DNA from: Nocardia goodfellowii
Lineage (GTDB): Bacteria; Actinomycetota; Actinomycetes; Mycobacteriales; Mycobacteriaceae
Direction: 5' to 3'
Length of the DNA: 64,000 nucleotides
Assembly (NCBI RefSeq): GCF_017875645.1
Contig: NZ_JAGGMR010000001.1
Span: forward strand, 6,944,001-7,008,000
The notes beneath the pieces were generated by a model. That model did not search any database and was not told the DNA's origin. It worked only from the letters and a program-made list of their open reading frames with translations. The translations under genes and the position numbers were made by a program. Position 1 is the stretch's first letter. Each line of letters begins with the position of its first letter. This document shows positions 7,759 to 16,546 of the stretch, one piece after another.

Positions 7759-8865
7759 ATGCCGCTGAGGGACCTGCTCGAAGAAGTGCTGCGCCTGCAA
7801 CCCAGTTTCACCATCGACGCCCGCGACCCAGCGATGATCCGGCGGAAAACGTTGGTGGACAACGAGATACCGCGATGGATCCGGTCCGAGCTGGCGACGG
7901 GTTTTCCGGCGTGGCGAGCCGAAGGCAGCGGTGGCCGCGGGACACCGGCGCGGGTTCCGTGGAGCCGATTCTTCGATCCGGTCCGCAGCCCCAAAGCGGG
8001 ACTCGGCTGGTATGCCGTCTACCTGTTCAGCACCACCGGCGACGCGGTCTACCTGTCGCTGAACCAGGGCACCAGCCCTTTCGATCCCGTTCGCCAGCGC
8101 ATCATCCCCCTCGCCGACGAGGTCATCCGCCGCCGCGCCGACTGGGCCCGCTCGGCATTGGCCGCGGCCGGGACACGCCCGGAAACGTTCGGCACCATCG
8201 ACTTGCACGCCGCCCGCGGACTGGGACACGCCTACGAACTCGGCAATGTCCACGGCATCCGATACCCCGCCGGGGCGATCCCGCCGGATGCCCAACTCCG
8301 CCAGGACTTCCTCGACATTGCCCAGCTGCTCGACCGGCTGTACCGGATCACAGCGAACACCCCGTTCATTCCCGGCGACATCCCGCCCGAGATCGTCGAC
8401 GCCGAAAACGCCGCCACCGAGTCCGCCGGCCACGCACGCCGCACGACCGGCCAGGGCAGCGGGCTCACACACGCCGAAAAGACCGCGGTCGAGGCCCGCG
8501 CGGTCACCCTCGCGATCGAGCACTTCGAATCCCGCCACTACCTCGTCAAGAACACCGGCAAGACCGAATCGTTCGACCTGCTCGCCACCCGCGGCACCGA
8601 AAAGATCTATGTCGAAATCAAAGGGACCATCTCGCTGGGCGAGCAGATCATCCTTACCTACAACGAGGTCGAGCACCACCTCCGCGAATACCCCAATAAC
8701 GCTCTGGCCGTGGTGCATTCGATCGACCTCGACCGGACCCAGTCCCCGCCCGCCGCCTCCGGCGGCACCGTCGTGGTCTACCAGCCCTGGCTGATCGACA
8801 CCGCATTGCTGCGCCCGATCTCCTACCGCTACCCGGTAATTCAGCAACCCCCGTCCGGTCACTAA
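7759..8865 (+). CDS. DUF3578 (MrcB-N) plus DUF3883 nuclease-like protein
   Basis: A 368-aa protein starting MPLRDLLEEVLRLQPSF. Residues 1-200 resemble the DUF3578 domain found at the N-terminus of McrB-like restriction proteins (YAVYLFSTTGDAVYLSLNQG). Residues 242-350 resemble DUF3883, with a PD-(D/E)XK core: FDLLATRG (Asp273) and IYVEIKGT (Glu286-x-Lys288). The combination suggests a modification-dependent or target-sensing DNA-cleaving defence protein that lacks the McrB GTPase. No methyltransferase or helicase is adjacent on this strand. The 36-bp tandem array begins 12 bases after its stop. Confidence 0.75.
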   Translation: MPLRDLLEEVLRLQPSFTIDARDPAMIRRKTLVDNEIPRWIRSELATGFPAWRAEGSGGRGTPARVPWSRFFDPVRSPKAGLGWYAVYLFSTTGDAVYLSLNQGTSPFDPVRQRIIPLADEVIRRRADWARSALAAAGTRPETFGTIDLHAARGLGHAYELGNVHGIRYPAGAIPPDAQLRQDFLDIAQLLDRLYRITANTPFIPGDIPPEIVDAENAATESAGHARRTTGQGSGLTHAEKTAVEARAVTLAIEHFESRHYLVKNTGKTESFDLLATRGTEKIYVEIKGTISLGEQIILTYNEVEHHLREYPNNALAVVHSIDLDRTQSPPAASGGTVVVYQPWLIDTALLRPISYRYPVIQQPPSGH

Positions 8866-8877
8866 GACGCTTCGGCC

Positions 8878-9486
8878 TTCACCTCGCCGGTGACCGCGGT
8901 GCCGATGACCACCTTCACCTCGCCGGTGACCGCGGTGCCGATGACCACCTTCACCTCGCCGGTGACCGCGGTGCCGATGACCACCTTCACCTCGCCGGTG
9001 ACCGCGGTGCCGATGACCACCTTCACCTCGCCGGTGACCGCGGTGCCGATGACCACCTTCACCTCGCCGGTGACCGCGGTGCCGATGACCACCTTCACCT
9101 CGCCGGTGACCGCGGTGCCGATGACCACCTTCACCTCGCCGGTGACCGCGGTGCCGATGACCACCTTCACCTCGCCGGTGACCGCGGTGCCGATGACCAC
9201 CTTCACCTCGCCGGTGACCGCGGTGCCGATGACCACCTTCACCTCGCCGGTGACCGCGGTGCCGATGACCACCTTCACCTCGCCGGTGACCGCGGTGCCG
9301 ATGACCACCTTCACCTCGCCGGTGACCGCGGTGCCGATGACCACCTTCACCTCGCCGGTGACCGCGGTGCCGATGACCACCTTCACCTCGCCGGTGACCG
9401 CGGTGCCGATGACCACCTTCACCTCGCCGGTGACCGCGGTGCCGATGACCACCTTCACCTCGCCGGTGACCGCGGTGCCGATGACC
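8878..9486. repeat. Perfect 36-bp tandem array, 16 full copies plus partial
   Basis: Sixteen identical 36-bp units run from 8878 to 9453, then a 33-base partial copy to 9486. No base differs between full copies. The unit contains ACCGCGGT, an 8-bp palindrome, and CACC/GGTG arms. Because 36 is a multiple of 3, several frames stay open across the array (12-residue periods such as VIGTAVTGEVKV on the minus strand), but none has a credible start, and the array lies between the 3' ends of two convergent genes. It has no spacers, so it is not CRISPR. It may be an iteron or centromere array, or a minisatellite. Confidence 0.95.
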
Positions 9487-9541
9487 GGGGCGTGAACGCC
9501 CCGGTCTATCTCGGAAGCCCCTGAACCGAATCCGGTCCAGG
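9483..9541. terminator. Hairpins after the TPR gene
   Basis: An 11-bp inverted repeat with a 2-base loop (GACCGGGGCGT, 9483-9506) joins the end of the 36-bp array. A second hairpin with 9-base arms and a G-T pair lies at 9520-9541. They follow the stop of the leftward TPR gene (9565) and could end its transcription or insulate the array. Neither has a T run. Confidence 0.5.
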
Positions 9542-9564
9542 AGCGTTTCCGTTCAGGAGATGAG

Positions 9565-10638
9565 TTACGGCGAGTCGACGGTGTTGCGCATGAGCTCAAC
9601 GGCCTGCCGACCAGCCAGCTCACCGAGATCGCAATGGACCTCCGCAACGCCCTCGAGGTCACCGAGCTCTTGGAATACACCAAGGGCGGTGTGGAAGTGC
9701 CGCTCGGCGGACCGGAACCGGCCGCGAACGATCTCCAGCCGCCCCATCTGCCGGTGCACGTCGGCCTGCTGAGCACGGAGACCGAGCCCGTTGAACTGTT
9801 GCAGCGCATGCCGGTAGTGCCGGATGGCCTGCTCGAACTTGCTGTCAGCGGCGGCAGCCCGGAGGCCGAAGGCGTGGTCGGCGCCTTCCCGGTCGTCACC
9901 CTCGGACTTCATCCATTGGCGCGTGTTACGACTACCGGATTCGCGGGCCGGAACGTCCGGCCGGTCCGTACCCGTCGGGGAACCGGGGTACGCCAGGCGC
10001 TGCCAGGTGTTCAGCACCGCCGTGATCTGCGATTCCTGCACGCGGCACGCCTGGAGAAAGGCGGCGAGGTTCGCGCGGTCCCTAGGTAATCCGGTAGCCG
10101 AGGGTGACACGTACCGGTAACAGGTCGACCTCGGCAAACCGGTCAGGACGGCCACGACCCCGGCGGTCCGGCCGGACTCTTCCAGAATGTCCCGCAGCAT
10201 CGCCGCGAACTTCGGCGGCGAATCCACCTCGGACAGCTTGTGTTCGAACGCCCGATCGCGTTCGTACCGGTCGATCGTGCGCCGGTCCGGCCGCGCTTCC
10301 GGCGCGATCTGCCGATCTTCCTCGCCCGGCAAGGTCGCCCAGCGGACGACCCGCGGCGGTCCATCCGCCTGCAGCGCGGGACCACCGATTCGGGCCGGAT
10401 CCACGTCGTCGGACGGGAGTCGCGGCCGCTTGCGGCACGGCAGGATGGAAACACCGTGCGCAGGGTCCTTCACCAGGTAGACCCAGTCCCCCGGCGTCGG
10501 CCGGAAACCGTCCAGATGGTGCGGCGGGCGGGCCAGAACCACGGTCGCGCCCTCCGCACCCTGCAGGGCATAACGCCCCGGCTGCCAGCTGGCCACCTGG
10601 ACCAGCTCGACGGGGCGGACGACGCCGGTGGTGGTCAC
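9565..10638 (-). CDS. TPR-containing regulatory-type protein
   Basis: A 357-aa protein. Residues 1-65 form a beta-rich domain (GRYALQGAEGATVVLARPP); residues 75-130 are Pro/Arg/Glu-rich; residues 140-200 contain a helix-turn-helix-like region (FAAMLRDILEESGRTAGVVA, then LTGLPRSTCYRYV), resembling the Xre-like N-terminal domains of actinobacterial TPR regulators; residues 265-340 hold two tetratricopeptide repeats (FEQAIRHYRHALQQFNGLGL and FRSAERHFHTALGVFQELGD). TPRs mediate protein contacts. Its ATG overlaps the stop of the membrane protein gene upstream (ATGA), so both are made together. Confidence 0.65.
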   Translation of the reverse strand: MTTTGVVRPVELVQVASWQPGRYALQGAEGATVVLARPPHHLDGFRPTPGDWVYLVKDPAHGVSILPCRKRPRLPSDDVDPARIGGPALQADGPPRVVRWATLPGEEDRQIAPEARPDRRTIDRYERDRAFEHKLSEVDSPPKFAAMLRDILEESGRTAGVVAVLTGLPRSTCYRYVSPSATGLPRDRANLAAFLQACRVQESQITAVLNTWQRLAYPGSPTGTDRPDVPARESGSRNTRQWMKSEGDDREGADHAFGLRAAAADSKFEQAIRHYRHALQQFNGLGLRAQQADVHRQMGRLEIVRGRFRSAERHFHTALGVFQELGDLEGVAEVHCDLGELAGRQAVELMRNTVDSP

Positions 10639-11006
10639 CGGGGATCACCGCCACCGAGCCGTGCCAGTACATCGCTCGCGATGCTGCAGAGCGAGCGTGC
10701 AAGTCCTCCGAGCCAGGTGCCCGGCATGACAAGCGCGACGAGCGGGACAGCGATCCACATGAGCCGGACGGCGGCTTCGTCCGGGTCCATCCCGGCCATG
10801 CAGGACAGTAAGTGGTAGACGAGGCCGGCCACCACGATGACGCTGACCATGAACGCAGTCGGCCATGACAACGACACGGGCGTCGCTACCGGAGCCGGGG
10901 CCGCTACCGGGGGCAGGGGTGCCGCCGGAGTCGCAGCTGCCGCGGCCTCGGGCTTGGATTCAGCAGCTTGGGCGCAGTTTTGACACTGCCCATTGAAGCG
11001 GAACAA
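10635..11006 (-). CDS. Zinc-ribbon-like, Ala/Pro-rich two-helix membrane protein
   Basis: About 123 aa with a TTG start (MFRFNGQCQNCAQ). A CxxC knuckle at residues 8-11 is followed by an Ala/Pro-rich linker and two hydrophobic helices (TAFMVSVIVVAGLVYHLL and LMWIAVPLVALVMPG), with a basic C-terminus. It overlaps the TPR gene by 4 bases and is probably its membrane partner. The start codon is unusual; GGAAGGA lies 13 bases upstream. No family name is recognised. Confidence 0.55.
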   Translation of the reverse strand: MFRFNGQCQNCAQAAESKPEAAAAATPAAPLPPVAAPAPVATPVSLSWPTAFMVSVIVVAGLVYHLLSCMAGMDPDEAAVRLMWIAVPLVALVMPGTWLGGLARSLCSIASDVLARLGGGDPR

Positions 11007-12147
11007 CGTGACTAATCCTTCCGGATTGCCTCCGGTGCAGGCGGGTGCTCCCGGCGCCAGGGCGCGGGCCCGGGCAGACCGAGAGCGTGCCGCTCACCTA
11101 CCTCCACCAGAGGTTCGAACTGTTGACACGGCCGAGACTTGGAACAGCGAGTCACGATTCCCCGAATTCCGAGTTCCCGCTCGGTTTTCGAGGCGGCCCC
11201 GGATGGCCGGGACCCCGCAGCCGCCATTCTGCCCTGCCGGTCAGACAATGCAAAACGGCGGGTCCGATTCGCGGAGTTGAATCTTGTAATAGAACCAATC
11301 GGACGACCGACCAGTACCGATTTGGTCGAATGACCATCACGGATTGCTGCCTTCGTCGCAGCAGGAGCCGTTCCGGAACACTTACGCCGTAAGGCAGGCT
11401 GTGACGGGCCAAGCTTGCAACACGTTCGTCGCAATGTCTCATTTACTGAGGAATAGCCATCCCTAACTAAGGGTGACCTCTGCGGCGAGCCACAGACCGA
11501 CGCCATCAGACTCGCGCCGACTCTTCAAGGCGGCGCATCGGCCTGCACATTGCGCATGTGCCGTTAAGGCAATTCCCTTCGCCGCAACGAGTAGATAATA
11601 TTCCACCTAGTAGATAAATTGGAAATTGCTGCAATCTTGTGGTGCATTGATAAATGGATCGATCAGCAAACCAAAATGCCGATCGTTTTCAAATCGTTTT
11701 CCAATCTTTAGCATATGGTAACTTGACGCCAGAGCTCGGCAGGCGAATGCGCTGATCACAGACGGCAGCGCTTGTCGATATCGAACACAGTTACGAGCGA
11801 TTAGCCAAGTTTGTCCCACCCGGTGTCCCACTGCGATGCCCCACCCAGGCCGTGAGACATCATTGTGACCGGGCTCACATTTTCACAAAACAGCAGCTAG
11901 ATGCGCGCTTTTGATGAACTTTGACCCCGGCGATAGCGGCAAGGAGGGCCCCTGAGGGGGTGAAGCGAATCTCAAGCGGGCCGTTCGGCTCTCGCGATGC
12001 CCTACAGTAAGTCGTGCGGAGCGTGCAGTTGAGACCGCTGGTTTTAATACTGCGAACCGCCCGCCTCCCGGATGATCGCTTTTGACACGGCCGAGCACCC
12101 GGGTACCGGTGGAAGTTTGTTCCCGCGAACTCCACCAACACAACGGA
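11007..12147. other. Long intergenic region with an AT-rich core
   Basis: About 1.1 kb without a convincing gene. The section 11580-11720 is much richer in A and T than its surroundings, with stretches such as GATAATATT and GATAAATTGG. Open frames here (for example 11012-11506 and 11607-11831 on the minus strand) give low-complexity or basic shadow-like proteins without ribosome sites. The DNA could hold a promoter cluster or an element origin, but no iterons or Rep gene are seen next to it. Confidence 0.6.
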
Positions 12148-12185
12148 AGGCCTCAGGATGCCCTTCGGGGCCACCTGAGGCCTTT
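12148..12185. terminator. 11-bp stem hairpin
   Basis: AAGGCCTCAGG and its exact complement are separated by 16 bases (12148-12185), followed on the plus strand by TCTCC and only short T runs. It lies 140 bases after the stop of the leftward 650-aa gene and probably ends that transcript or a rightward one from the AT-rich region. Confidence 0.55.
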
Positions 12186-12324
12186 CTCCTCAAGGGTTCG
12201 GCTCCTGTTGTGACACAGGGGATCGGCAGTCTTACTGGGCCTTCGTCGTGACCATGATGTGCAAACCCCCGCACGGAAAACCGGCCGGCTTGTCGCCGCC
12301 GCGCACGTGACGCCTCATTCCAGT

Positions 12325-14277
12325 TCACGGCGTGTTTGGGCTCTTGCCGTGCTGCAAGCCGGTCGCGAACCATCCGTCCACACTGTCCCGGACCCCGCCC
12401 AGCGCGGCTCTCCACTTCAGCGCCCGGTCCGGCGCTACTCCCATGAGCTCGACGGTAGGTAGATCGTCGTCGCTCACATCACTGAGCACCGCATGAGCCG
12501 ATTCGAGCTCCTCCACCGCGGCCCCGAACCGGAGCTGCGCCGCTTCGAACGGATCGATGTCTTCGATCTCGTCTGCCTCACCGGCAGGGTTGTACTTGGG
12601 GAACAGCTCGTACCGGAGCGCCTGGTTGTCCAGCGGAACCGGGAGCTCTTCTGCCGACAGCTCGTAATTTCCCTGAGAGTCCCGCAGGAACGGCACACCC
12701 GTTACCTGTCCATCAGCCGGCGAACGCCCGTCTTCGATGATCCACTTCAATCGTTCGACGCCATGCGGAAGGCGCAGCATGGCGTCGAGTAATTCACTCA
12801 CTGTCCGCCGATCAGAGCGGGGCCCAAGGTCGTTGCGAGGCATGCCGATAACGTCATGGAGCGCGAGGTAGTACAGCGCGCGCATCGCGAGTTCCCGACC
12901 CGCCGGCCCGACAGCCCCGGTCTCCGCTTCGCTCCTGGCCTCTTCGGCAAGGGCCTCAAGCGACTGCTGGCCACGCAGCCCGATCCCTTCGCCAGACGTA
13001 GTGAGCTGTGCGCCGCTGACAAGCACCTTCTCGATGCGTTCGATGACGGGGTCCTGGGAGTCAACCCGTGTCCTCAGTTCGCGAACGAGGAGCTCGACTG
13101 CCACCGGAATCTTCGTCCTGCGCCGAATGACAGGGGACCTACCCGGGGGCTTCTCCTTCCGCAGGACAAAGGCGATCGGCCGCCGGATCGCTTTGTGCAC
13201 CTTCGGTTCCGTCGTCGTGAACAGGTAGATCAGCCTGGCGAAGCGGTCGTCCGGGTATCGCTCCACCCCACGCGCGACTGCTTCCGCGCGGTCCAACCGG
13301 CCAGACAGCCAACGGTATTCGTCCTCGCCATCCAGCAGGCCACGCACTGCACGCAGGCAGTCATCGGCCAGCGCCGAGTTCTTGGCCGACTCGGTCCAGT
13401 CCAGCTTGGTGTTCAGGTGCTCCTGAGCGACCTTCGCCTTGATGGCCTCGCCCAGGTCTACCTCGCCCGACACGTCCGCACGGAAGCCGACGATAAGCAT
13501 GAACGGCGCCACCGTACAGCGGATTCGTGCGCGGTCTTCATCCGTGAGCGCCTTCACTGGGCCCGTCACCAACGAGTTGATTTCCCAGATCGTCCGCTTG
13601 AGCTCGGTCGAACTTCTCACGTAGGTCTGGAGTGTGTCCTTCGGTCCCACCCCGAGACTTCTATGCGCATGACTCACCCGGGACGAGCCTTCCCGCACGC
13701 ACGGCACCGCGATCGGTTCGGACCCGTCTTCGAAGTCGATAACTTCCATGACACCGAACGGCGCATCCATGATCCCTTGCTCCGCAATCGGCGGATACAG
13801 ATCGTTGGCCTCGGCCGTTTTCGCCATCGCGTTCGTCAGGACTCGGATGAGTTCCTTCACGGACGTGGTCGTCCGGATCATCTCGGCCTTCGCGCTCTCG
13901 AGCTTGTCGGCAACGCGGAGGTCGGCGGCATCCCGGGTCGTGCCCGCGGCCGGATACACGTAGCTGGCACCGTTGCGGGGGTTGGTGGGGTCCGGCATCA
14001 ACCGCGCGGTCCACGCGTCGCTTTCGATGCAGAGAAGGACCCCGCCGGGGATCCGCATCTTCCGTGGATGCTCGATCTGACGCAGGACATCGTCCGGATC
14101 CACCCAGATCGATGCCATCGCTGTAGCGGCGAGCTGACTCATACCGAGATGCTTCTCAGCCGCGACCCGGACTGCGCGAATGCGTGCACGTTCCGGGTGA
14201 GGTGGCAGTTGCTTCAGAGGGCGCGGCAGTACCGGGTCGTCATCGGTGGCCGTCGGAGATTTTGCTGCACTGGCCAT
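12325..14277 (-). CDS. Large ParB-like protein of unknown function
   Basis: A 650-aa protein; AAGGAG precedes the ATG. Residues 94-102 (MPDPTNPRN) and 195-206 (REGSSRVSHAHR) are laid out like the N-terminal Pro-Arg segment and the DGQHR-type loop of ParB/Srx or DndB-like proteins, but the loop is E-G-S-S-R instead of D-G-Q-H-R. The remaining 440 residues are mostly helical and charged, without a recognised motif. It may be a nucleotide- or DNA-binding sensor. It lies on the same strand as the NaeI-type gene, but 700 bases separate them, so joint function is uncertain. Confidence 0.65.
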   Translation of the reverse strand: MASAAKSPTATDDDPVLPRPLKQLPPHPERARIRAVRVAAEKHLGMSQLAATAMASIWVDPDDVLRQIEHPRKMRIPGGVLLCIESDAWTARLMPDPTNPRNGASYVYPAAGTTRDAADLRVADKLESAKAEMIRTTTSVKELIRVLTNAMAKTAEANDLYPPIAEQGIMDAPFGVMEVIDFEDGSEPIAVPCVREGSSRVSHAHRSLGVGPKDTLQTYVRSSTELKRTIWEINSLVTGPVKALTDEDRARIRCTVAPFMLIVGFRADVSGEVDLGEAIKAKVAQEHLNTKLDWTESAKNSALADDCLRAVRGLLDGEDEYRWLSGRLDRAEAVARGVERYPDDRFARLIYLFTTTEPKVHKAIRRPIAFVLRKEKPPGRSPVIRRRTKIPVAVELLVRELRTRVDSQDPVIERIEKVLVSGAQLTTSGEGIGLRGQQSLEALAEEARSEAETGAVGPAGRELAMRALYYLALHDVIGMPRNDLGPRSDRRTVSELLDAMLRLPHGVERLKWIIEDGRSPADGQVTGVPFLRDSQGNYELSAEELPVPLDNQALRYELFPKYNPAGEADEIEDIDPFEAAQLRFGAAVEELESAHAVLSDVSDDDLPTVELMGVAPDRALKWRAALGGVRDSVDGWFATGLQHGKSPNTP

Positions 14278-14979
14278 TTGGGGCTCCTTGCTCCCATCTC
14301 ACGGGAGCGCCTCTCCCGCGAGCATTGCACGGGAGCCGGTTGCCGGCCAGCTCTCGCTGGGATCCGGTGAATCGAGTTCACCTTGTTCCCGAGCGTCACG
14401 GGTGCGACTTCACAGCGGTTCGGCTGGCCTCTAGACCTCAGGTCTGTATCGGGCTCTGCGTGTTCGCATACAGATCGGTGTCTGTGGTTGAACTTCGCTG
14501 CGTCGTGCACGTCGTGTCGACGCCGTCGAGGGTACGCGATGATCAGCACTGCGACAACAACTTTCCACACATCGATCGCAGGGCACCGACAGTTTCAAAC
14601 CGCGAAACGTCCACTACCTTCCGCGCGAGGAGAAACGCTGGTGCTCAGGTGGTTTCACGCTGAGCTGCGGCCCCTCTCCCAGCAGCCTTGCTGCGCGCGC
14701 TTCCGAGTCGGCAGGCAGGGCGGTTCAAAGCCTGCGGCTCCGAGCTGCAGCGCCGGGTTCGGATGGCTTTCTGGCTGAAATGCGCACGGACAACCGCACA
14801 TCCGCGGCCGAGCCTTGGGGAAAGGAATGTTCCATAAGTCGCGGTTCTCTGCCGCACCGGGCATACCCACCGCTGCCACACCCGGCGGGATAGTTCGGCA
14901 CTGACCGTCCTCGCGGCTTGGAGAGGCAACCAGGTTGCCCTGTGAGCCTGCCCATCAACCTGTGGAACACGGGGCCCTA
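14278..14979. other. Intergenic region, 700 bases
   Basis: No gene is supported. Short inverted repeats occur (TCTGTAT near 14439 with ATACAGA near 14470; GGCAACC/GGTTGCC at about 14927-14942, possibly a weak terminator for the NaeI-type gene). The promoter of the 650-aa gene should lie in 14278-14500. Reading frames here are short and Arg/Ser-rich. Confidence 0.5.
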
Positions 14980-15939
14980 CTAGCTGTTTTTGATCAATGG
15001 CAGCTGATCGGTCGGTTCATCGCTGTCGATTACCGCATATCGTCGGCCCGAAATCAGGGCGGTCGGCCGGTCGGTCGTGTCGTCTGGAACCTGGATCAGG
15101 CGTACCGAGATCAATGTTCCGGAGCTCGGGACCGGCAGTTGCAGGGCTTTCGCGATCTTGGGGCCATCGGCCATGTGGCCCAGGACGGCGATTCCTTCTT
15201 GGCTCAATGGCGTTCGGGTGTTGCGGCAGCGCCGCATGCCATCGAGTTGCCTGGCGACGGTGATCGCGGTGTTGCGGTCGATCAGGACCCCTCGGACATG
15301 GCGCATCAGCTCGGTGGCTCGTTTCTGCCCGGAACTGGACGCGAGGATCTTCTCCCGGACGTCGGGCGGTAACGAGAGCAGCAGGTTTCGGGGCAGGCGC
15401 GCATTTCGGAACAGCCAGACGATCCGGCTACGGCCGTCGGCGTTGAGGGTCTTCTTCTTGTCCTGGTTTTGGCCTTCGTTCAGTAGCTCGGGTTGGATGC
15501 GGATCAGCCCGACGTCGAAGGTCGCCTTGCGGTCGTTGGCCGACATCAGCAGGCAAAGATGGCCCATGGCCTCGCGCGGGATGTTCCACTCCCGTCGTAT
15601 CGACCATTTCGCATCGATATCGTGGCCGTCGATCGCGTAATCCATGCGCTCGCCTTTGGGGAGCTCGAATGCAGCACGGACAACGATCTCTACCTTCGTG
15701 CCGAGATAGGATTTCTCGGTTTTGTCCAGCTCCTCGACATCGAAACGTCCCGTGCGCTGCCCGTCCAGGACCTCGTCGAGAGACTGGCGGATACTCTGCG
15801 CGAACAGCGCCTCTAGGTCATCTTTTTTCCGGAACCACGCAATCACCGCCGCGAGGCCGGTGTCCGCACCGTGGTCCTCCGGTGGTTCCACCGGGTCTTC
15901 TGCCGTGTCGAACAGGGTCGCCGAATCGTTTACCGCCAT
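14980..15939 (-). CDS. NaeI-family type II restriction endonuclease
   Basis: A 319-aa protein starting MAVNDSATLF, with AAGGAGGG before the ATG. NaeI, which I recall as 317 aa, cuts GCCGGC using a MutH-like endonuclease domain and a CAP-like second DNA-binding domain. From memory its active site is Glu70, Asp86, Asp95, Lys97. Here Glu84 (GTKVEIVV), Asp100 (ERMDYAI), Asp109 and Lys111 (GHDIDAKWS) keep exactly the same spacing, so the enzyme looks intact. The C-terminal half (residues 200-319) fits the CAP-like domain. No methyltransferase gene lies beside it, although GCCGGC sites occur in the window (for example 1686-1691 and 14342-14347). Confidence 0.9.
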   Translation of the reverse strand: MAVNDSATLFDTAEDPVEPPEDHGADTGLAAVIAWFRKKDDLEALFAQSIRQSLDEVLDGQRTGRFDVEELDKTEKSYLGTKVEIVVRAAFELPKGERMDYAIDGHDIDAKWSIRREWNIPREAMGHLCLLMSANDRKATFDVGLIRIQPELLNEGQNQDKKKTLNADGRSRIVWLFRNARLPRNLLLSLPPDVREKILASSSGQKRATELMRHVRGVLIDRNTAITVARQLDGMRRCRNTRTPLSQEGIAVLGHMADGPKIAKALQLPVPSSGTLISVRLIQVPDDTTDRPTALISGRRYAVIDSDEPTDQLPLIKNS

Positions 15940-16546
15940 GGTCCCTCCTTGGCCGGGCTCTGAGAGCTCGATCGAGCCTGTACGACGCCATCCGAGCTCG
16001 CGGCCTGAGCGTGTACCGATACGAAAGAGATTGCAGGGCAGCCTTTTCAAGCGACCATCGCCCGTCCTCAAACGCGGCCAGCGTGTCCGTTGTCCAGCTC
16101 GGATTCCCTGTATGGACCGGTTGTTCGCGGTACTGCATCCCGGGTGCAGCCGTGTTCTCGGTGCGCCCGGCACGCAGCGGCGGTACCTCGCCAAGCAGCT
16201 CTGCAAGCGATGCCATGCATGTAACCGTACACAGACCCACCGACAGACCACCGCAGCCACGAAAGCTGTTCACCCCCAGGCGAATTCCGGACATTGTCGA
16301 ACTGGTACGGTGGCCGGGAAGTCAGCGGAAAGGGAGGCACGCGCCCGGGGGTGATTCACATGAGCACAAGCATCGACGGCTACGAGGTCGCACGGCACTT
16401 TCGGATCGCGGGGGCAGGCCCAGCGTGAACTGCAATTGCGGAGGGCAAGGAGGGGGCCGCGAGTACATCGCGGACAAGGTCCTCGCCCACACCAGCGTCA
16501 CGGTCCATGACATCCAGCCGCATACCCTTCCCACTGAGCAAGACAG
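15940..16546. other. Upstream region of the NaeI-type gene
   Basis: A minus-strand frame at 15818-16216 (132 codons, MASLAELLGEVPPLRAG...) looks protein-like over its first 75 residues but then overlaps the NaeI-type coding region by about 120 bases in another frame and turns Arg/Gly-rich. It could be a truncated remnant, perhaps of a former restriction-modification component, but no methyltransferase motif is present. On the plus strand a short frame near 16361 (MSTSIDGYEVARHFR) stops after about 22 codons. No gene is called. Confidence 0.4.

Noticed and set aside
8878..9486. CRISPR array with 36-base repeats
   Set aside because: Copies are contiguous with no spacers and there are no cas genes.
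8862..9899. Long minus-strand frame with 12-residue repeats VIGTAVTGEVKV
   Set aside because: Its upstream half is another frame of the TPR gene and there is no start near the array; it stays open only because 36 is divisible by 3.
12856..14370. Plus-strand frame of 504 codons
   Set aside because: Arg/His-rich and antisense to the 650-aa gene, with no motif.
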